From positions 1 to 13,730 of the forward strand of contig DCGV01000035.1 of the NCBI GenBank assembly GCA_002314725.1: a stretch of 13,730 bases of DNA. Direction: 5' to 3'. Of the stretch, positions 1 through 7,196 are shown in pieces (the first letter of the stretch is position 1; each line of letters opens with the position of its first letter). The DNA comes from Bacteroidales bacterium UBA1769. Its GTDB lineage: Bacteria; Bacteroidota; Bacteroidia; Bacteroidales; UBA932. The notes beneath the pieces were generated by a model. The model was not told the origin of the DNA and made no database searches. It was given only the letters and a program-made list of their open reading frames with translations. Position numbers and translations under genes: made by a program.

Positions 1-361
1 ACTGCAGCGAGATGGTACCACCTGTTGCGACTATCTGCTGATCGACAGACAAGGTCAGGTAGTTGCTCATCGTGTTGTTGTTCACATAGTTCAGACGGCC
101 ATCCTCGTAGTTACGCGTCTCTATGAGCGAGTGGTCGAAGTTGGCTACCTTTCCCCTCAGGTTCACAGCCGGCATCAGCTGCGCCTTGAACGAACGGTAG
201 TTCCAGTAGCTCGCCATGTACGAGAACTGTGCCACCTGAGCCGAATACGAGTTCTCCTGGGCAATGCGTATGGCATTGTCCAAGGTGAGACGTTGGGCGA
301 AGGCTGCACCTCCGAACCAGCATGGCAATAAAGTTAATAAAACCAAATAGTGTTTATTCAT
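1..361 (-). CDS. TolC-family outer-membrane efflux protein, N-terminal part (runs off left edge)
   Basis: The ATG is at 361 and the frame stays open for 120 codons to the window edge, so only the first quarter or so of a typical TolC-family protein (about 430-500 aa) is present. Residues 1-22 form a signal peptide ending GAAFA, followed by mature QRLTLDNAIRIAQENS, the usual start of Bacteroidetes TolC homologues, then a Tyr/Asn-rich stretch (NYEDGRLNYVNNNT) and the start of a beta-barrel strand (SVDQQIVATGGTISLQ). Proteins of this family form the outer-membrane and periplasmic duct of efflux or type I secretion systems. It is the last gene visible in the downstream module, after the TlpA-like gene, and has its own good promoter. 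The mature part is nearly identical to the truncated copy at 5047-5455 (about 7 differences in 98 residues by eye), but the signal peptides are unrelated. The family call is firm; the transported substrate is unknown. Confidence 0.85.
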   Translation of the reverse strand, partial: MNKHYLVLLTLLPCWFGGAAFAQRLTLDNAIRIAQENSYSAQVAQFSYMASYWNYRSFKAQLMPAVNLRGKVANFDHSLIETRNYEDGRLNYVNNNTMSNYLTLSVDQQIVATGGTISLQ

Positions 362-378
362 TATACAAATATTATGCA

Positions 379-411
379 CAAAGATAACAATTATTTTGAT
401 TAGAAGACAAA
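379..411 (-). promoter_or_regulatory. Bacteroides-type promoter for the TolC-family gene
   Basis: Read on the minus strand, TTTG (408-411) is followed after 21 bases by TATCTTTG (379-386). This matches the Bacteroidetes primary sigma factor consensus: a TTTG-like -33 box, 19-21 bp, then TAnnTTTG at -7. Transcription would start around 370-374 and leave a leader of only about 10 nt before the ATG at 361. It suggests that the TolC-family gene can be transcribed independently of the TlpA-like gene that ends at 425. Confidence 0.6.
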
Positions 412-424
412 TTCACACATTATA

Positions 425-2404
425 TCATTGAATATTTTGCAAAATCGATATAAATTCAGGCAGATTTCTTGGATTCACTTTATCTTTGTATAGGTTGCCT
501 TGCTTATCTATCAGACGGAAAGAAGGAAAACCTGTCACATTCAGATAGTGCTCAATAGCACTCTGTTGAACCTCTGGCAGGTTATAATGGACAACATTGG
601 GCCCTTGGACATTGTACTCGCGAATAGCATTTTTCCAAGCTTGATCTGGAGTACGGTTCGCTAGATAAAGATATACAATGTCATAATCCTTCAATGCCTG
701 ATATTCTTGTTGGGACTTGGCTAAGTATGCACGACATGGGCCGCACCAAGTTCCCCAAAAATCAATCAATACCAGTTTGCCTCGGAAAGGTTCAACAATT
801 TTTTTGAGCAATCCCACCCCCTCATTTACATTCATCAATGAATCCAAGGGGATAACAAGACTATTCTCTGTCCGAAGATCTGCGTCTTTCGGTTTGTACA
901 TATCGCTGCGCAGAAATACTCTTTCCAGCAACGAAGGATTGTGAATATACTTTTTTAGTTGATCGATTGTTCGTTGTGGTAAAGACGTCTTTGTTCGGAT
1001 AAGATCTTCAAGAAACAGTCTCGTCATACAGATGTCCTTCAACTCCTGATTGTAACAAATAGAATCCAGGAAATGTGCGTATCTATGGAATAAATAGAAA
1101 GACTTGTTGCGTTGTAAGAGGCTATCTACTCCATACTTTTTCTTTAATTCTACGTAAAAGGAGCACACTTCTTTATGGTCCTCTCTCCATTGCATTCTTA
1201 GCTTCTGCGCCTCAGTGACGTTCAATAATCTAATCTGCTGCATATTTGCTCTATTTTGTTCCAAATATAGGGCATGTCCCAAAGTCTCTTCGGGCGTTAG
1301 TTGTATATCGCACGCAGTTACCATGTCATGTACAAAGTCTGATTCATTTCTCGTCGAATTGAATGCCCCGTTGATATAATCCACAATGAATGTCGATTGG
1401 TCACTATAGACAGAATAGGGTTTGGGGAGTTGATCCCAATACCGTTTTGCACAAGATTCAGCACATTGGGGCAATGAGAAAGGCCGATTGTTGAAGCGTG
1501 ATTGCCCAATATTAAAGGCGCAATGCATCTTCCAACGCCATTTAGTATAATAAAACCATCGCTGAGATAGATTGGGGCGTCTTTTGATGTTGTTCCGTAG
1601 GATACTATCGCCTCTCTGATCTATGGTTCGCATGTAGGCATTGAATGATGTTTCCGACAATGTATCGGAAATAATATACTGAATATCAAACGAAAAAACA
1701 TTATAGGCACTTTCTGTTGCCAAAATCTCATTTTGCAATCTTGCATCATGTCCCATTATGAGCCTTTTGTTATCTTTGAAGTCAACCAACAGAAAATAGT
1801 TTTCACCAGATTCCAAAGGAAGTACTAGGTTGCATCTTCCCCAATCTATGAAAAATTGAGCTGTATTAACTAATGGAAATTTCAGTTGGAACCGACCCAA
1901 AGAGTCCATATCAGCAGCAAATGTTTCGTTGTTTTCTGTTAATACATTTCTATATTGCACGGAGAACTGCTTGTCTTTTTCCATCAGCTTGGCAGGCATA
2001 TCCTTCAGCCATCCGATGATGGTGACGGAATCGCCAATTTGAAAGTGGTTATCTTTCAGCTTTGCACGAAGATCCTTTGTCGGATAGTCTGGTAGTGTAT
2101 TTCCAGTAATCTGTTGGCATATATAGTTATTCTCGCCCACCTTTATCTCATAACGGTTCTGTCCCAACGCTTTCATTTTAATTGGCAGGTCTATCTTGTC
2201 ATGACTGATTGTGATTACGTTGAAAAGAGTATCTTTCTGATACTCCCAGAACCGATTTCCATAGATGACATTGTCATCAAAGAAGGAAATGATCCAATCT
2301 CCATTATGCACACTTCTCCAACTGGACGGAAAGGGAACTTCGATATTACTGCCTAACACAATACCGAAACAGAATGCATAGATAAGAATGAAGAACGACC
2401 TCAT
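425..2404 (-). CDS. TlpA-like thioredoxin-domain protein with large N-terminal region
   Basis: This is a 659-aa exported protein. I place the start at the ATG at 2404, which gives a clean hydrophobic signal (MRSFFILIYAFCFGIVLGS); a longer frame exists but would begin with TTG at 2431. The first ~500 residues are a divergent region with no motif I recognise beyond a beta-rich segment around residues 110-210. The C-terminal ~140 residues are a TlpA/AhpC-type thioredoxin domain: LVLIDFWGTWCGPCR carries the redox pair at about C554 and C557, and the conserved cis-Pro loop GFP lies near residue 627. Bacteroidetes have many such extracytoplasmic thiol-disulfide oxidoreductases. It lies between the propeller genes and the TolC-family gene, the place held in the other module by the small CxxC lipoprotein. 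A role in thiol handling of a secreted Cys-containing peptide is inference. Confidence 0.85.
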   Translation of the reverse strand: MRSFFILIYAFCFGIVLGSNIEVPFPSSWRSVHNGDWIISFFDDNVIYGNRFWEYQKDTLFNVITISHDKIDLPIKMKALGQNRYEIKVGENNYICQQITGNTLPDYPTKDLRAKLKDNHFQIGDSVTIIGWLKDMPAKLMEKDKQFSVQYRNVLTENNETFAADMDSLGRFQLKFPLVNTAQFFIDWGRCNLVLPLESGENYFLLVDFKDNKRLIMGHDARLQNEILATESAYNVFSFDIQYIISDTLSETSFNAYMRTIDQRGDSILRNNIKRRPNLSQRWFYYTKWRWKMHCAFNIGQSRFNNRPFSLPQCAESCAKRYWDQLPKPYSVYSDQSTFIVDYINGAFNSTRNESDFVHDMVTACDIQLTPEETLGHALYLEQNRANMQQIRLLNVTEAQKLRMQWREDHKEVCSFYVELKKKYGVDSLLQRNKSFYLFHRYAHFLDSICYNQELKDICMTRLFLEDLIRTKTSLPQRTIDQLKKYIHNPSLLERVFLRSDMYKPKDADLRTENSLVIPLDSLMNVNEGVGLLKKIVEPFRGKLVLIDFWGTWCGPCRAYLAKSQQEYQALKDYDIVYLYLANRTPDQAWKNAIREYNVQGPNVVHYNLPEVQQSAIEHYLNVTGFPSFRLIDKQGNLYKDKVNPRNLPEFISILQNIQ

Positions 2405-2428
2405 AAAGTACAATACGCTATTTTTAAA

Positions 2429-2436
2429 CAAATATA
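2429..2436 (-). promoter_or_regulatory. Possible -7 box upstream of the TlpA-like gene
   Basis: TATATTTG on the minus strand fits TAnnTTTG and lies 24 nt upstream of the ATG at 2404. No TTTG or TTG occurs at the expected 19-21 bp upstream; that stretch is C- and A-rich. This is half a promoter at best. It also overlaps the TTG of the longer reading frame, which supports using the ATG at 2404. Confidence 0.25.
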
Positions 2437-2486
2437 AAAAAGATCCAATTTTTCCTTTTTTGGGGGGAGAGGTGGAAAATGCTGAA

Positions 2487-2620
2487 TTACAGTTTGTATT
2501 TCACCACTTGGAACCTATCATCTTGTTCCATCAGACAATAAAGGAATCCATTTGAATCATCGTAGTCAAAATGATGCCCCTTGACAGAAAGGACATCATG
2601 ATGCCAATAGCAACCAAGAT
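2487..2620 (-). pseudogene. C-terminal remnant of a TolB-like beta-propeller gene
   Basis: On the minus strand, in a different frame from the preceding propeller gene, the DNA encodes HFDYDDSNGFLYCLMEQDD and then a tail ending FQVVKYKL followed by TAA (2487-2489). The intact propeller at 6142-7176 ends almost identically: HFDYDDSNGVLYCLIECDD and then YQVAKYKL. The nucleotide match is also obvious over about 95 bases (compare 2489-2580 with 6147-6235). No start codon or N-terminal part remains. The fragment abuts the stop codon of the upstream propeller gene, so it is the tail of a deleted neighbouring propeller gene. The upstream limit is approximate. Confidence 0.75.
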
Positions 2621-3765
2621 CAAAAACTGCGGAACCGATAAAGTATAACGATCGGATTATCATCAGGCCTGCAATCCTGCAAAATCTTTTGATTTCGATA
2701 TTCGGGATGATTTATAGACAACTGCTCTCCATAGGCATATTTATTTTGAGGCCTATAAATGCGTTCCGGCCCATAATACCGGCACAGATAAGTATCATTG
2801 GCAAAACGTCGGTCACTGGAATTGGAATGCCAATGCTGGTAACCTTCTCCCAGAATACGAATACACACCTTGCTATGTCCACTTCTTTTATCAAGGACAA
2901 ATTCATAATCTTTTCTTTTGAAAATGAATGTACCAAAGATGTGGGTCTTCGTTTCACAAACGTGTTGCAATGCATGCAAATTGTCATTTTGGCTTCTTGC
3001 CTTTCGGATAGACTGACCTATCTGATCCGGAGTATTCCTATATCGGGTATCACAATCTATCTGCAGATACGAAACGACCCTATCTGACAACATCTTGTAA
3101 AGTCTGCATTCGTAATAATCGCTGAACAATATACTTTTATTCCCAATTGAGACAGGATACCCTATGTTGTACAGATATTGTTCCTTGCCAAAGACACGAT
3201 ATTGCAATCTGGTGAAAGATTTATCATACACAAAAAATCTACTGTTGGATCTGGTAAGCTCGGTTGATTTAAGCTTGTCTTCTATCACCATCTTGTCTCC
3301 AATACAATAAATATTCTCGACAGAAGGACTCTCTATACCATACAAGTACTTACCACTATATGCATCATAAACATGAGTCATGCGCTTTCCTCTATCGTAC
3401 ATATACAGCAGGCTATCGCACAGGCTAACCGAAGCACAATACAGATACTCATTCTTAGCATGACCTCTATTGACTATATTATATACAGGATTACCATCGA
3501 AATCGAAACAGTATATTCCGTCAGTAACGACTATGATTCTATCCTTGTACTGAAACAACTGCTTGATTTCACAAATCAAGTAATCCGGAGATTGCTTCAA
3601 AGCGATACATCGGTATTCCTCAAATACATCATCAAATTTCAACTCTTCGTACAGTGTATCTATTGAGACATGATATGTAAAGTTATCGTCAACCACATAT
3701 TCATCCTGGGCACAAGACGTAGTCGCAAATAAAAGACTGACAAATAATAAAATACTTATTTTCAT
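2620..3765 (-). CDS. 6-bladed beta-propeller lipoprotein
   Basis: This is a 381-aa exported protein. The ATG at 3765 starts a signal peptide, MKISILLFVSLLFATTSC, with a probable lipidated Cys18. A longer frame opens at 3807, but that ATG lies inside a perfect hairpin, so I reject it. The pattern is that of the Bacteroidetes 6-bladed beta-propeller family (DUF5128-like): EEYRCIALKQSPDYLICEIKQ, then short repeated blades with aromatic/Asp motifs (YCFDFDGNPVYNIV, LLYMYDRGKRMTHVYDAYSG). It ends DDNPIVILYRF, a common tail for this family. No catalytic residues are expected; such proteins are thought to bind ligands at the cell envelope. It follows the 174-aa NVEALS-like gene directly, in the peptide-then-propeller order also seen at 7480-6142. 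The stop overlaps the start of the propeller remnant, which suggests a deletion just behind it. Family confident, ligand unknown. Confidence 0.8.
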   Translation of the reverse strand: MKISILLFVSLLFATTSCAQDEYVVDDNFTYHVSIDTLYEELKFDDVFEEYRCIALKQSPDYLICEIKQLFQYKDRIIVVTDGIYCFDFDGNPVYNIVNRGHAKNEYLYCASVSLCDSLLYMYDRGKRMTHVYDAYSGKYLYGIESPSVENIYCIGDKMVIEDKLKSTELTRSNSRFFVYDKSFTRLQYRVFGKEQYLYNIGYPVSIGNKSILFSDYYECRLYKMLSDRVVSYLQIDCDTRYRNTPDQIGQSIRKARSQNDNLHALQHVCETKTHIFGTFIFKRKDYEFVLDKRSGHSKVCIRILGEGYQHWHSNSSDRRFANDTYLCRYYGPERIYRPQNKYAYGEQLSINHPEYRNQKILQDCRPDDNPIVILYRFRSF

Positions 3766-3780
3766 ATTGCTTATCAATAG

Positions 3781-3808
3781 GATGCTGAGACATAGGCGTC
3801 TCAGCATC
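3781..3808 (-). promoter_or_regulatory. Perfect 11-bp intergenic hairpin between peptide and propeller genes
   Basis: GATGCTGAGAC (minus strand 3808-3798), a six-base loop GCCTAT, then GTCTCAGCATC (3791-3781) form a perfect stem. It lies 17 nt after the stop of the NVEALS-like gene and 15 nt before the propeller ATG at 3765. There is no T-run after it, so it is not a standard intrinsic terminator. It could protect the 3' end of the peptide mRNA, act as a processing site, or dampen propeller translation. A different hairpin occupies the same position at 7197-7227. Confidence 0.7.
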
Positions 3809-3825
3809 TGGTCAAATCCAAAAAA

Positions 3826-4350
3826 TCAGAATTGTGCGAAATATGATTCTTCTGTAAAATAGGTCATTGCTAAAGGCTTTCTAGAATCTGGCAATGTTGT
3901 CAAACCGAAACTTGTACAATTATCATATTTTCCATCCAACAAATACTCTTGCCGCTCTCCATAATAATAATAAGTTGGATCCTTAAAAGTAACATACTTA
4001 TGATATTCTGAAGGCACGTCTGTCTGTCTCATGCAATTCGTAATCTGACACACCTCTTGATATTTCTGAGAAGCGACGTTTGACGAATATTTATTATTAA
4101 AATCTTCAAAAGCGGCTAATGTATTTACGTGATCGACAAGCGTTTCTTTTTGATGAATAATCTTTAACGCTGGTCCATATACAGGTTCTGTGTTATAACC
4201 TTCTGAAAATGCCAGCATGTTTTCTTCCATCAAAAATTCTGCTGCAGATAAAAGCGCACTTGGACTATGCGCATAAGTAATACCACTAGCTATGCATGTG
4301 GTCAAAGCAATAGCCACAACAAATGTGGACTTCCATAGTTTTTTCTTCAT
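3826..4350 (-). CDS. Secreted protein with degenerate NVEALS motif (long form)
   Basis: This 174-aa protein starts MKKKLWKSTFVVAIALTTCIASGITYA, a Sec-type signal peptide of about 27 residues. At residues 44-49 it reads NMLAFS followed by EG, matching N-x-x-A-[LF]-S of the NVEALS peptides at the distance from the signal peptide expected for that family. The usual NVEALS protein is about 70-90 aa; this one carries about 120 further residues, including CQITNC (C101, C106), a YYYYGE run near residue 127 and C144. The CxxxxC spacing equals CDEQGC of the peptide at 7235-7480. It sits between the transglutaminase-like remnant and a propeller gene, exactly where the short NVEALS peptide sits in the other module. 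It is therefore probably a diverged, enlarged member of the same exported-peptide family; that link rests on the short motif and synteny. Its function is unknown. Confidence 0.65.
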   Translation of the reverse strand: MKKKLWKSTFVVAIALTTCIASGITYAHSPSALLSAAEFLMEENMLAFSEGYNTEPVYGPALKIIHQKETLVDHVNTLAAFEDFNNKYSSNVASQKYQEVCQITNCMRQTDVPSEYHKYVTFKDPTYYYYGERQEYLLDGKYDNCTSFGLTTLPDSRKPLAMTYFTEESYFAQF

Positions 4351-4375
4351 ATTTTTAAAGTATAATTAGTTATTC

Positions 4376-4389
4376 GGGCAATATTGCCC
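4376..4389. repeat. 14-bp perfect palindrome upstream of the NVEALS-like gene
   Basis: GGGCAATATTGCCC is self-complementary and lies 26 nt upstream of the ATG at 4350, in the 57-nt gap after the transglutaminase-like remnant. It could be an operator for a dimeric regulator or a short hairpin (5-bp stem, 4-nt loop). No T-run follows it on the minus strand. No similar site precedes the NVEALS gene at 7480. Confidence 0.45.
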
Positions 4390-4407
4390 TTCTTTTGTTC
4401 ATACATA

Positions 4408-5046
4408 TTACCACCACACCTGCCGACCATTCTCATAAGAAAAGATTCGCTCCTCGACACCCTTGGTCTGGTCTCGAAGAAGGTATAGACCATTAGCTGG
4501 CATATTCTCAAGTCTCAACTCGTTCTTTGTTGCTACCTGATGGGCTATCTCTTTCCATTGTCCATTATACCAGCAAAACAGAGCGTATTCATCACCGATC
4601 TCCACACAATTACCATCATTGCGAGGAATGTATCGGAGATGACTGATAAGTTTGGGCTGTTTCAGTTCCAAGCCAACCCAGTTTCCATCTGGGCTCAATG
4701 CAGCAAATCCTGTTAGGATATCTCCATCAAACACACGTTCCTTTGGAGCCCAACCTTCTCCTTGAGTGCCGATAATTCTTCCTTCAATCTTAGTGTTGGT
4801 CTTATCATAGAACTCCAGTTCGTTGATATTGCAGAAAGAGCCCTTGCTACCCATGTAGCGAAGATATTTGTATTGTGTCAGGGAGTCTGCCACTGGAATG
4901 TCATACCAATCTCCATTTGTAGCACCACGATGGGTATGGAAGGTAACAGCATCCGAGAAATCTGACTTGTTCGCCCCCTGGAACTGTCCTCCATCCATAC
5001 GGAGATTAAAGTAACTGTCTGCACCTAAGAACGGATATTTCCGAAT
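4408..5046 (-). pseudogene. C-terminal remnant of a second transglutaminase-like gene
   Basis: From IRKYPFLGADSYFNLRMDGG to the stop after ENGRQVWW, this encodes ~212 residues aligning without gaps to residues 719-930 of the intact protein at 7580-10372. About 22 substitutions were counted by eye, so roughly 90% identity. It contains only the C-terminal discoidin-like beta-sandwich (motif VFDGDILTGFAALSPDGNW) and lacks the catalytic Cys, His and Asp. The frame stays open to 5118, but the first residues there are TolC-gene DNA read out of frame, so no natural start exists. The high similarity to the intact copy indicates a recent duplication, or ongoing gene conversion, before the rest was lost. 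Whether the fragment is still translated by re-initiation cannot be told from sequence. Confidence 0.85.
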
Positions 5047-5455
5047 TCCAGGTTGTCTCATCATACGAGAACTGATCCAACCGGTACAGATACGACTGCA
5101 ACGATACCGTACCATCAATAGCTGCTATCTGCTGGTCGATGGAGAGCGTCAGATAGTTGCTCATGGTGTTGTTGTTCACATAGTTTAGACGGCCATCTTC
5201 GTAGTTTCGCGTCTCAATGAGTGAGTGGTCGAAGTTGGCAACCTTTCCCCTCAGGCTCACTGCCGGCATCAACTGCGCCTTGAAAGAGCGGTAGTTCAAG
5301 TAACTTGCCATGTAAGAGAACTGCGCCACCTGAGCAGAGTACGAGTTCTCCTGGGCAATGCGGATGGCATTATCCAAGGTGAGACGTTGGGCTTGCATCG
5401 GAGGACAAGCCAGCAATTGCATTAAAAAATATATAATGACTGATAATTGTTTCAT
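5047..5455 (-). pseudogene. Truncated TolC-family gene, N-terminal third
   Basis: The ATG at 5455 begins a signal peptide (MKQLSVIIYFLMQLLACPPMQA) followed by QRLTLDNAIRIAQENS and ~115 residues closely matching the TolC-family gene at 1-361. After about residue 136 (QFSYDETTWN) the DNA changes to transglutaminase-gene sequence in another frame, and translation stops at 5006 after about 13 foreign residues. With only ~150 residues it lacks most of the helical barrel and cannot form a TolC channel. It follows the CxxC lipoprotein gene by 135 bp, the place expected for the module's TolC. That 135-bp leader holds no recognisable Bacteroides promoter. The break point is accurate to perhaps 15 bases, because the intact comparison copy ends at the window edge. 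Confidence 0.85.
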
Positions 5456-5590
5456 TTTGTAGAAGTATCACACCAATCCCCTATGAGCGTCCTTATATAC
5501 TACCGTATTACCGGTTTGCGGTTTTGCACTGCAATCACAGTGACTTTTTTATAGAAATGTCCAACAAGGGATAAAACGGCGCAGATGAAA

Positions 5591-6145
5591 CTATTTGTCA
5601 TTTCTATTTTCAAGTCTTTTCAATGCTAATTGACGGATTCGAGGATTCAAAATTGGATTTCCAACCAATATAATTTGGTTCAAGCTATCCAATAATAGTG
5701 TATGCATATAAGAATGACATGATAATTTCGGATTGCGCTTTTTAAATATGTATGTCGAGTCCCAATATATACATCTTGAGTAATCTGTAGAACATAAACC
5801 TTCACGAATATCCTCTTCTAGATGATTTCCTTCCCATATAATTGTCAAATCTACAGATTCTTTTATCTGCAAGAAATCACTTAGTACCTCTTCCCACTCA
5901 GAATAATGAGACAACGCACAATCAGAGCATGATTCTTCATCTTGATATACAAGAAAATGGTACTTGCAATGATTAAAGTTTGACTTATTTTCATTCATCC
6001 TGATCATTTCAGTTACTGGTATTTCTACTATTTCACCATAAACACTACGAATTTCTTCATTTATGGTCTGATTCTGATTCGAACAAGAAACTAAAAAGAA
6101 CAGCACATATAACAAGCGGAAAGTTCTAAACATCCTACAGTTCAT
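5591..6145 (-). CDS. Small thioredoxin-fold CxxC lipoprotein
   Basis: This is a 184-aa protein with an N-terminal hydrophobic segment ending FLVSC, a good lipobox with Cys21 as the probable lipid anchor. Mature features are a YHFLVYQDEESCSDC strand-turn with a CxxC pair at C73/C76, the position of a thioredoxin-type active site, and a C-terminal segment LLLDSLNQIILVGNPILNP that resembles the strand and loop after the cis-Pro region. It aligns with the protein at 13004-13561 around CxxC, around the [KE]xNP segment and at the GNP motif, so the two are paralogues. The ATG overlaps the stop of the upstream propeller gene by four bases (ATGA), indicating translational coupling. A redox role towards the Cys-rich peptide encoded two genes upstream is a reasonable inference. 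The exact family is not certain. Confidence 0.7.
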   Translation of the reverse strand: MNCRMFRTFRLLYVLFFLVSCSNQNQTINEEIRSVYGEIVEIPVTEMIRMNENKSNFNHCKYHFLVYQDEESCSDCALSHYSEWEEVLSDFLQIKESVDLTIIWEGNHLEEDIREGLCSTDYSRCIYWDSTYIFKKRNPKLSCHSYMHTLLLDSLNQIILVGNPILNPRIRQLALKRLENRNDK

Positions 6146-7176
6146 AGTTTATATTTAGCTACTTGATACCTATCATCACATTCTATCAAACAATAAAGGA
6201 CTCCATTTGAGTCATCATAGTCAAAATGTTTAATATAATGACCGAACTTATACAAACATTTCGGTTGACCATCCCATGCAAATGACAAGATAGTATTAAC
6301 TCCTTTATTAAAATCTGGATTTTCCTTATTCTTCTTTCCAATATATCCAACGAAAAAATCGGTTTTATTCGAACTAATACAATGATAGCAAGAATAGCCT
6401 GGACTTTGCACTATTGCGTATGTAGTTTCAGAAAAATCGACTTTTTTTATTTCTGCTTCAATTTCTGATGGTCCAGACAAAAGCATCTGTAATGATCCAT
6501 CTCTTCTATACAACTCGATTTGAGGCCATTGTCGATTTGCACAAACTATCAATTGTTGATCAGGCGATGTTTCAACATCTATTTGGCATACGGAATTATT
6601 AGCATTTTCATTTTCAATAGGAAATACACCAAATTCTGATATTATAGAGTCTTGTTTATCTACGATTTTATATCTACCTTCATATGACGTTGTCATATAG
6701 TGATTATCATCAATACTTATTGCTCTATACGCATTAACTGGTACTTGTGCGATCTTTTCAATAGTAAAACTATTGTCATTCCTGTTCAGATCCGTTCTCA
6801 ATATTTTTCCGCTTGTATCGTAACAAAATACAGCACATGAGTCCGCCCAAATATTTGTTATACCTACAGCCTCATTTGTACTTTTACCATACAATAGGAA
6901 CGGAACAATAATTCCCGTACGAATATTTAACAACCAAAGGTTATTGGGCCTTGACTTTGTATCACGAATAACAATTATACTATCATTTACAATCCTAATA
7001 TTCGAAGGATTACTCATACCATTACCATTGGATATTATTTCAAATTTGGAATTTGTTAGATCAACCATTTCAAACGAATCGAAATCAAACCGAAGCAAAG
7101 TATCATCTAACTCTTGTTTTTGGCAAGAGCTAAACAACACTATCGATATGAGTAAAAGGGTTAAGAAAGTTATCAT
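6142..7176 (-). CDS. TolB-like 6-bladed propeller lipoprotein
   Basis: This is a 344-aa protein with signal MITFLTLLLISIVLFSSC (Cys18 probable lipid anchor). The body resembles Bacteroidetes TolB-like 6-bladed propeller lipoproteins (BF3164-like): repeated segments with hydrophobic beta-strands and Asn/Asp turns (RPNNLWLLNIRTG, GKILRTDLNRNDN, QIELYRRDGSLQML) and a C-terminal closing strand HFDYDDSNGVLYCLIECDD. It is a different propeller subtype from the protein at 2620-3765. It follows the NVEALS peptide gene by 58 bp that contain a hairpin, and is coupled to the next gene by a four-base overlap. A surface or periplasmic partner of the peptide (receptor, chaperone or immunity) would fit the context, but nothing in the sequence proves it. 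Its C-terminal 40 codons reappear as a remnant at 2487-2620. Confidence 0.75.
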   Translation of the reverse strand: MITFLTLLLISIVLFSSCQKQELDDTLLRFDFDSFEMVDLTNSKFEIISNGNGMSNPSNIRIVNDSIIVIRDTKSRPNNLWLLNIRTGIIVPFLLYGKSTNEAVGITNIWADSCAVFCYDTSGKILRTDLNRNDNSFTIEKIAQVPVNAYRAISIDDNHYMTTSYEGRYKIVDKQDSIISEFGVFPIENENANNSVCQIDVETSPDQQLIVCANRQWPQIELYRRDGSLQMLLSGPSEIEAEIKKVDFSETTYAIVQSPGYSCYHCISSNKTDFFVGYIGKKNKENPDFNKGVNTILSFAWDGQPKCLYKFGHYIKHFDYDDSNGVLYCLIECDDRYQVAKYKL

Positions 7177-7196
7177 TGAATTGTATTATTAATAGT

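Noticed and set aside
2405..2431. Alternative TTG start for the TlpA-like protein.
   Set aside because: TTG is a rare start in this group, the segment contains a possible -7 promoter box, and the ATG at 2404 gives a better signal peptide.
2455..2475. G6 and T/A runs near the end of the propeller remnant, considered as a phase-variable tract.
   Set aside because: The runs are short and lie between a pseudogene stop and the next gene, with no reading frame or promoter spacing that they would switch.
2689..3087. A 132-codon plus-strand open frame opposite the propeller gene at 2620-3765.
   Set aside because: It is antisense to a well-supported lipoprotein gene and has no recognisable features.
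3766..3807. Alternative upstream start (ATG at 3807) for the propeller lipoprotein.
   Set aside because: It lies inside the perfect 3781-3808 hairpin and would place 14 extra residues before an otherwise standard lipoprotein signal starting at 3765.
4408..5118. A 236-codon open frame that could be called an independent gene.
   Set aside because: Its first ~24 codons are TolC-gene DNA read out of frame, and the rest is the tail of a transglutaminase-like gene; there is no native start, so it is treated as a pseudogene.
5527..5542. Hairpin CACTG-CAATCA-CAGTG followed on the plus strand by ACTTTTTT, looking like an intrinsic terminator.
   Set aside because: The T-run is on the plus strand, where no gene is seen; on the coding (minus) strand the tract precedes the stem. 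The stem is only 5 bp, so it is probably chance.
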